Shown here: positions 6,570 through 10,565 of the stretch, in pieces
How positions within the stretch are numbered: position 1 is the first letter of the stretch
Layout of the letters: the number at the start of each line of letters is the position of its first letter
Assembly: GCF_009208055.1 (NCBI RefSeq)
Contig: NZ_WFKI01000063.1
Span: 1 to 10,565 of the forward strand
DNA: 10,565 nt
From: Poseidonibacter ostreae
GTDB lineage: Bacteria > Campylobacterota > Campylobacteria > Campylobacterales > Arcobacteraceae
Direction of reading: 5' to 3'
The notes under the pieces: generated by a model
Database searches by the model: none
Told to the model about the DNA's origin: nothing
The model's input: the letters and a program-made list of their open reading frames with translations, nothing else
Position numbers and translations under genes: made by a program

Positions 6570-6580
6570 GCTTTTGTTTA
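6555..6580 (+). terminator. Weak candidate terminator at the helicase gene end
   Basis: CAGGGGCTT (6555-6563) can pair with AAGCTTTTG (6568-6576) over the loop AAAT, with three G-U pairs, followed by TTTA. The hairpin includes the helicase stop codon. The pairing is weak and the T-run is poor, so this is only a possible terminator. Confidence 0.3.
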
Positions 6581-6587
6581 CTTTGTC

Positions 6588-6628
6588 GCATTTAATATTG
6601 GAATTATAATATCAAAATATTTAAATGC
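6588..6628. repeat. Inverted repeat between convergent genes
   Basis: GCATTTAA (6588-6595) and TTAAATGC (6621-6628) are exact reverse complements separated by 25 bases. Shorter complementary stretches lie inside (ATATT and AATAT), so the RNA could form an extended hairpin. It lies between the helicase and ppiC ends and has no T-run on either strand. A role in 3' end formation or RNA protection is possible but not shown. Confidence 0.4.
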
Positions 6629-6652
6629 AATTTAGTTGTAGTATTGTAAGTC

Positions 6653-6674
6653 AAACAAGTAATATTACTTGTTT
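6653..6674. repeat. Perfect 22-base palindrome at the ppiC stop codon
   Basis: AAACAAGTAAT (6653-6663) is followed immediately by its exact reverse complement (6664-6674), which runs into the ppiC stop codon at 6675-6673. It could act as the terminator hairpin for ppiC on the minus strand, but only three T follow it there. It could equally be a protein-binding palindrome. Confidence 0.55.
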
Positions 6675-6957
6675 AATACCTTGAAGTAATCTCTATTAGA
6701 TGAAAACCAAATTGTGTTTTAATTGGTCCATGAACTTTTAATAGCTCTTTTGTAAATACAACTTCATCAAACTCTTTTACCATATCGCCTTTTGAAAAAG
6801 TACCTAAATGACCACCTCTTTTTCCTGATGAACATTTAGAAAACTTTTTTGCAGCTTTTTCAAATGTTATATCATTTTGAATGATTTCTTTTTTTATTTT
6901 TTTTGCTAATTTTTCAGTATTAAGTAAAATATGTCTAGCTGTTGCACTTTTTGCCAT
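6673..6957 (-). CDS. ppiC: PpiC-type peptidyl-prolyl isomerase (parvulin)
   Basis: This 94-residue protein is a single parvulin (rotamase) domain. It speeds cis-trans isomerisation of peptide bonds before proline. It starts MAKSATARHILL with no signal peptide, like the short cytosolic PpiC/Par10 of enterobacteria. Active-site residues of the family can be placed: His9, Cys42 in SKCSSGKRGG, Met59, Phe63, Phe68, and His86 in TQFGFHLIEI. The GKRGGHLGTFSKGDMVKEFDEVVF stretch (45-68) follows the family pattern closely. AAAGGA lies six bases before the ATG on the minus strand. It appears to be a single-gene unit, divergent from the zinc-ribbon membrane gene. Both family and small-PpiC subtype are confident. 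Confidence 0.95.
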   Translation of the reverse strand: MAKSATARHILLNTEKLAKKIKKEIIQNDITFEKAAKKFSKCSSGKRGGHLGTFSKGDMVKEFDEVVFTKELLKVHGPIKTQFGFHLIEITSRY

Positions 6958-7007
6958 TAAATATCCTTTTATAATTTGAATTTTATCATCTTTTTATAAA
7001 TTTAACA

Positions 7008-7013
7008 TATAAT
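7008..7013 (+). promoter_or_regulatory. Probable -10 box of the zinc-ribbon membrane gene
   Basis: A perfect TATAAT lies 26 bases before the ATG at 7040, with T-rich sequence upstream and AGGGA (7029-7033) as ribosome binding site. No -35 match is evident, which is normal for Campylobacterota sigma-70 promoters. Confidence 0.5.
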
Positions 7014-7039
7014 AAGGCACTAATTTTTAGGGATATATA

Positions 7040-7327
7040 ATGAAAAATGAAGAAGTAAAAAAAGAGTTTGCTAAGGTTATCATAAATGCTAAGATAGTTG
7101 CATTTTTATTTTTTATACTACTAACACCAAGTATTGTAATGAAAGTAAAAGAGTTAGATGAGTTATTTGGTCTAAATGAACAAACATGGTTTAATGCTGC
7201 TATTGCAGGTTTTGTGATTTATATGGGATTTACAGTTTTCTTATGGAAGTGTCCAAAATGTGGAAAATTCCCAGGTCGTGGATGGTTTAGAAAAGAGTGT
7301 AATTCTTGTGGAGTTGAATTAAGTTAA
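7040..7327 (+). CDS. Small membrane protein with C-terminal zinc ribbon
   Basis: This 95-residue protein has two likely membrane segments: about 17-34 (KIVAFLFFILLTPSIVM) and 51-69 (FNAAIAGFVIYMGFTVFLW). A zinc ribbon follows, with Cys71 and Cys74 in CPKCGKFPG and Cys87 and Cys90 in CNSCG. The charged N-terminus and the ribbon should both face the cytosol. I do not recognise a named family. Similar two-helix plus zinc-ribbon proteins occur in many bacteria without a known role. AGGGA lies six bases before the ATG, after a TATAAT box. It appears to be a single-gene unit; its last bases form half of a terminator hairpin shared with the convergent kinase gene. Confidence 0.8.
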   Translation: MKNEEVKKEFAKVIINAKIVAFLFFILLTPSIVMKVKELDELFGLNEQTWFNAAIAGFVIYMGFTVFLWKCPKCGKFPGRGWFRKECNSCGVELS

Positions 7328-7335
7328 TTCAACTC
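7311..7335. terminator. Convergent hairpin spanning both gene ends
   Basis: GAGTTGAATTAA (7311-7322) and TTAATTCAACTC (7324-7335) are perfect 12-base reverse complements around a single G. The hairpin includes the stop codons of the zinc-ribbon gene (7325-7327) and of the kinase gene (7331-7329). On the plus strand TGTGAATTTTT follows, a fair T-run. On the minus strand the following bases are less T-rich. It most likely terminates both transcripts. Confidence 0.6.
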
Positions 7336-8705
7336 TGTGAATTTTTAGTGAATTGTATAGTTACTTTTGTACCTATATTTTCTTCACTTTCATAAGATAT
7401 TGTCCCTTTATGATTATGAATAATTTTTTGGCTAATAGATAGACCTAAGCCTGTTCCTCCAGAGTTTTTATTTCTACTCTTATCTGTTCTATAAAATTTC
7501 TCAAATATTTTTTTCAAATCATCCTCTGAGATACCAATACCGAAATCTTTAATAACAATATAAATTGATTCATCCTTAATAAAACTATTAATTAAAACCT
7601 TTGATTCTTTTTGACTAAAAGAGATTGCATTTTTAAGGATATTATTAATTGCTATTTTAACAAGTTTTGAATTACCTTTAATAGTTGAAGCATCTTTTAT
7701 ATTTGACTGGATTTCTACTTCTTTTAATTTTGCAAAAGGTTTTAACTCTTTAATTGATTCTAGTATAACTTCATCAAGATATATTTCTTCATAATTTAAA
7801 CTATTTTGTTCTTCTATCTTTGCTAGATATAAAAGATCATTTACAGTTTGTTGAATGATTATAACTTCATCTAAACAGTTTTTTAAAGTCTCTCTATATT
7901 CATCATTTGAACGATCTTTTCTTAGTGCAATTTCTATTTCACCTCTTATTATTGTAAGTGGTGTTTTCAGTTCATGTGAAGCATCACTACTAAACTGATA
8001 AATCTTATCAAATGATATTTCTAGCCTTTGTAATAGATTATTGATTTCACTACTTAAGCTATCAATTTCATCTCCATTTTCTAATCTTTGTAATCTTTTC
8101 GTAAGATCTTTTACTTTTATCTCTTTTAAATTTTTTATGATTTGTTCAACTGGATGGAAAGATTTATATATTAGAAAATATCCTCCAACTGTTGTAAAAA
8201 TAAGTATTATAGGAATGATAAATAGAAGAATATAAATTAAATTTTCAAGTGTATCATTTAAGTTTTTATTATCAGTAGCAATTTCTAGAATATATAATTC
8301 ATTATTGATATTAAACTTTAATTTACTAATTATAAAAGAATTTTCTTGTTCAAAATAAATAATATCATTTTGATATAAATTGATTTTTTCAAATTTATTA
8401 CTTATTTCTTTTGGAAAGTCGATTTCTTTTATAATTTTTAATTCTTTATCAACTTTGGAAAATCTAATATAAAGTGGTTCAAACTTATATTCATCTTCTT
8501 CATTAAAAGTTAAATCATCAAAATTATTATGCTCTAAAATATCATCAGCAATATCAAGAAGTACTATTCTTAAAGTATTTTCCAATTTATCTAAAGTTGC
8601 TAATTCTAATGATTTATGTAAAGAGATTGAAAAAATTACTAGCACTAAGGTTTGTATTATAAAACCATAAAGTAAAAGCTTTTTTTTAATAGTTAATTTA
8701 TTCAT
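7329..8705 (-). CDS. Membrane sensor histidine kinase, two-component system
   Basis: This 458-residue inner-membrane kinase should sense an outside signal and phosphorylate the neighbouring regulator. Numbering from a GTG one codon earlier, helix one is about 12-30 and helix two about 157-180, enclosing a periplasmic sensor of about 125 residues rich in Asp, Glu and Asn. HAMP covers about 180-233. The HisKA domain carries phospho-accepting His245 in DASHELKTPL. The ATPase domain has the N box NNILKNA (355-361), G1 DFGIGI (388-393), F box FEKFYR (402-407) and G2 GGTGLGL (417-423). The order and motifs resemble the CusS/QseC-like class. The preferred start is ATG 8705, which overlaps the regulator stop by eight bases. 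The sensor domain lacks a recognisable ligand motif, so the signal is unknown. Confidence 0.93.
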   Translation of the reverse strand: MNKLTIKKKLLLYGFIIQTLVLVIFSISLHKSLELATLDKLENTLRIVLLDIADDILEHNNFDDLTFNEEDEYKFEPLYIRFSKVDKELKIIKEIDFPKEISNKFEKINLYQNDIIYFEQENSFIISKLKFNINNELYILEIATDNKNLNDTLENLIYILLFIIPIILIFTTVGGYFLIYKSFHPVEQIIKNLKEIKVKDLTKRLQRLENGDEIDSLSSEINNLLQRLEISFDKIYQFSSDASHELKTPLTIIRGEIEIALRKDRSNDEYRETLKNCLDEVIIIQQTVNDLLYLAKIEEQNSLNYEEIYLDEVILESIKELKPFAKLKEVEIQSNIKDASTIKGNSKLVKIAINNILKNAISFSQKESKVLINSFIKDESIYIVIKDFGIGISEDDLKKIFEKFYRTDKSRNKNSGGTGLGLSISQKIIHNHKGTISYESEENIGTKVTIQFTKNSQS

Positions 8706-9366
8706 CACTTATTTTATATCCTAATCCTCTTATTGTTTTTATTAGTTTTTTTTCAAAAGGTTTATCTATTTTATTTCTAAGTCTATAAATATAAACATTT
8801 ACAATATTGCTCATACTTTCATCTTCAATATTTGATAAAGAAGTACTGATTATTGTTTCAGATAAGACGTTATTTTTATTTTTAATTAGAAACTCTAAGA
8901 TAGAGAACTCTTTAGCAGTTAATGAAATATTTTTATTTTCTCTTTTTGCACTTTTAGTTAATAAATCAAGTTCTAAGTCTGCAATTTTTAAAGTAGTTGT
9001 GAACGTATTTTGAGATCTTAGTTGAACTCTAATTCTTGCAAGCAATTCTGAAAATGAAAATGGCTTTGCAATATAATCATTTGCTCCAATATCTAAGCCT
9101 TTTATCTTATCTTCAATTGAATCTTTAGCTGTAAGCATAATAATAGGTGCTTTTATATCAGAAGCTCTTAATATTCTACATACTTCAATACCATCTTTGA
9201 TAGGAAGCATGATGTCAAGTAAAATCAAATCGTATTCATTAATACTTGCTAAATAAATACCTTCTTCACCATTTAGTGAATAATCAATTATATATGATTC
9301 TTCTTCTAGCCCTTTTTTTAAAAAGTTTATAATTTTTTGATCATCTTCAATTATTAATATTTTCAT
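8698..9366 (-). CDS. OmpR-family response regulator
   Basis: This 222-residue transcription factor pairs with the kinase encoded just downstream. The receiver domain (1-115) has the acidic pair Glu7-Asp8 plus Asp9, phospho-acceptor Asp51 in LLDIMLP, switch Thr79 in MLTAKD and Lys101 in AKPFSFSELLARIRVQLR. The winged-helix DNA-binding domain (about 125-220) has the LTAKEFSILEFL start, a recognition segment with VNVYIYRLRNKID, and the wing IRGLGYKI. The receiver ending is like that of CusR/CopR-type metal or stress regulators, but that does not prove the signal. It starts 18 bases after the phosphoesterase gene. GGGG lies a few bases before its ATG, which is a weak ribosome binding site, so coupling to the upstream gene may matter. 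Confidence 0.94.
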   Translation of the reverse strand: MKILIIEDDQKIINFLKKGLEEESYIIDYSLNGEEGIYLASINEYDLILLDIMLPIKDGIEVCRILRASDIKAPIIMLTAKDSIEDKIKGLDIGANDYIAKPFSFSELLARIRVQLRSQNTFTTTLKIADLELDLLTKSAKRENKNISLTAKEFSILEFLIKNKNNVLSETIISTSLSNIEDESMSNIVNVYIYRLRNKIDKPFEKKLIKTIRGLGYKISDE

Positions 9367-9384
9367 TCTACCCCAATCTTAAAC

Positions 9385-10122
9385 TTATTTTACAGTTTTA
9401 GAAATTAATTTTAGTATGGTAATTTCACTATTTGCTTTATATCTAAAATCTATACCCCAAGTTCCAAGACCACGACTTACATAAATAGCTGTTTGTTCTT
9501 TATAAAAAAGTCCATTTAAAAAAGGTTGAACTAAACGAACTAATAAATGAAATGGAAAAATTTGTCCCCCATGAGTATGGCCACATACAAATAATTCTGT
9601 TTTATTTAAAACTGCTAGTTTATAATCTTTTGGTTGATGAGCTAAAAAAATTGTTGGTTTATTTGAATTTAGGAAGGATGATACTTTTTTCTCATCTCTT
9701 TTTATATTAAAAAACTTAGCAAATCTATCAGAAATACCTACAATATTAATTTCTTTTCCTTTAAAATTAATAGTATTCATTTTATTATCTAATAGTATAA
9801 AGTTACTAAGTTCTTTTTTTAAATCTTTTAAGCCATAAAATATATCATGATTTCCACTTATATAGTATACAGCTTTTTCTAATGCCAGATCATTAAAAAG
9901 TTCTAATTTATTTTTTATATGTTTAACTTTACAATCAATTATATCTCCAGTGATAACAATAAAATCATAGTCTAAATTTTTACATATAGATAATAACTCT
10001 TTGATACTTGATAGTTTAAATCTTTTATCTATATGTAAATCGCTTAAGTGAAGTATTTTTAGTCCATTTAATGATTCGTGGTATACTGATACTTCAAGTG
10101 TTAGTGTTATTGGTAACTTCAT
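9385..10122 (-). CDS. Metallophosphoesterase, YkoQ/YaeI-like
   Basis: This 245-residue enzyme is a calcineurin-like two-metal phosphoesterase. All metal and catalytic motifs are visible: Asp28 and His30 in LSDLH, Asp60 in TGD, Asn91 and His92 in GNHD, His162 in LAHQP, and His182 and His184 in CGHTHGGQ. GHTHGGQIF followed by SRGLGTWGIDFR (216-227) is typical of the YkoQ/YaeI group, which acts on phospholipid or other small phosphoesters near the membrane. Homologues often have an N-terminal helix, which this one lacks: it starts directly with a beta strand. Its ATG begins one base after the stop of the exported-protein gene upstream, and the regulator gene follows 18 bases later, so it belongs to the four-gene minus-strand operon. 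Substrate not known. Confidence 0.92.
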   Translation of the reverse strand: MKLPITLTLEVSVYHESLNGLKILHLSDLHIDKRFKLSSIKELLSICKNLDYDFIVITGDIIDCKVKHIKNKLELFNDLALEKAVYYISGNHDIFYGLKDLKKELSNFILLDNKMNTINFKGKEINIVGISDRFAKFFNIKRDEKKVSSFLNSNKPTIFLAHQPKDYKLAVLNKTELFVCGHTHGGQIFPFHLLVRLVQPFLNGLFYKEQTAIYVSRGLGTWGIDFRYKANSEITILKLISKTVK

Positions 10123-10123
10123 A

Positions 10124-10565
10124 TTAAAAAACTTTTTTTAAGTCTTCTTTCTTTATATAACTTATACTTTTAATTACACCATCGTCTAATTTATATAAAG
10201 TTGAATAATCATTTTTTTGAATAAATCTTTTGTCCTCTTCATCATAAATAAGTAATATGGTATGTTTATATTTTCTCATTTTAGGAAGTGCAAACATACT
10301 TGTAATTATTGAAGGCATTCCTGAAATATCTGCAATAAAAACAGCTTGATTAGTCACTAAGAAATCTGAAGGTTTTTTACTTAAAAACTCATTTATATCA
10401 GCACCTGTTCCTTTTTCAAATGAAACAATTATTATTTTTATATCATTTTTTACAGTATGTTTTTTATCAAATTGATCTACAAGTGAAAAATTATCTATTT
10501 TTTTGTTTACTTCAAAAGTATTTGAAAACAAATATGTAGTAAACAATACAAAGATGATTAGTTTC
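10124..10565 (-). CDS. Exported protein, thioredoxin-like fold suspected (5' partial)
   Basis: The minus frame is open to the window edge, so the start lies outside. The visible N-terminus, KLIIFVLFTTYLFSNTFE, is the hydrophobic core and end of a signal peptide. A TTG at 10546 falls inside that core and is unlikely to be the true start. The mature part, FSLVDQFDKKHTV and then IKIIIVSFEKGTG, resembles the opening of thioredoxin-like or AhpC/TSA-like proteins, where a residue pair CxxC or a single Cys would follow. No cysteine is present, so a redox role is doubtful. Later parts include FALPKMRKYKHTILLIYDEE. A periplasmic location is likely. It is the first visible gene of the operon with the phosphoesterase and the two-component system. 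The family is not named with confidence. Confidence 0.75.
   Translation of the reverse strand, partial: KLIIFVLFTTYLFSNTFEVNKKIDNFSLVDQFDKKHTVKNDIKIIIVSFEKGTGADINEFLSKKPSDFLVTNQAVFIADISGMPSIITSMFALPKMRKYKHTILLIYDEEDKRFIQKNDYSTLYKLDDGVIKSISYIKKEDLKKVF

Noticed and set aside
8041..8235. Plus-strand frame opposite the kinase HAMP region
   Set aside because: Antisense to a well-supported HAMP/HisKA coding region, with no ribosome binding site.
8807..9013. Plus-strand frame opposite the response regulator
   Set aside because: Antisense to the winged-helix domain, with no start signal.
10544..10546. TTG as the start of the exported protein
   Set aside because: The frame stays open to the window edge and the preceding residues continue a signal-peptide hydrophobic core, so the start lies further upstream.

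Overview
The window is very AT-rich bacterial DNA with tightly packed genes, overlapping reading frames and occasional GTG or TTG starts. Codon use, T-rich promoters with TATAAT-like -10 boxes, and the overall look of the proteins point to Campylobacterota, most likely the Arcobacter group. This assignment is by resemblance only. I see no rRNA, tRNA, CRISPR array, insertion sequence or phage gene.

Left part (1-1774). The first 160 bases hold a hairpin followed by a T-run (an upstream gene's terminator) and a short relic of what looks like a type IV pilin/pseudopilin C-terminus with no start codon, ending in a second, bidirectional terminator. That terminator is shared with a minus-strand gene for a double-domain SagB-type (nitroreductase-fold, FMN-dependent) dehydrogenase. 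It stands alone, without partners of a peptide-modification cluster.

Central plus-strand operon (1857-4804). Five genes are head to tail with overlaps or about 10-base gaps: an alpha/beta hydrolase, a GT4-type glycosyltransferase, a 56-residue acidic protein, a complete small cupin and a HxGH nucleotidyltransferase of the RfaE-C/cytidylyltransferase type. Together they suggest making and transferring an activated sugar or polyol to a surface or lipid acceptor. The substrate cannot be read from the sequence.

Middle (4791-6569). A minus-strand four-helix membrane protein overlaps the operon's last gene tail to tail. Its frame has no ATG, GTG or TTG at the expected N-terminus; a good Shine-Dalgarno sequence points to an ATT start. 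Between it and the divergent RhlE-like DEAD-box RNA helicase lies a perfect FNR-type box (TTGAT-N4-ATCAA), placed where a class II activator of the membrane gene would sit.

Right part (6570-10565). A convergent region rich in inverted repeats separates the helicase from a PpiC-type parvulin. Divergent from ppiC is a small membrane protein with a zinc ribbon, whose end forms a strong convergent hairpin with the end of a minus-strand operon. Read in transcription order from the right edge, that operon encodes a partial exported protein, a YkoQ/YaeI-type metallophosphoesterase, an OmpR-family response regulator and its membrane histidine kinase.
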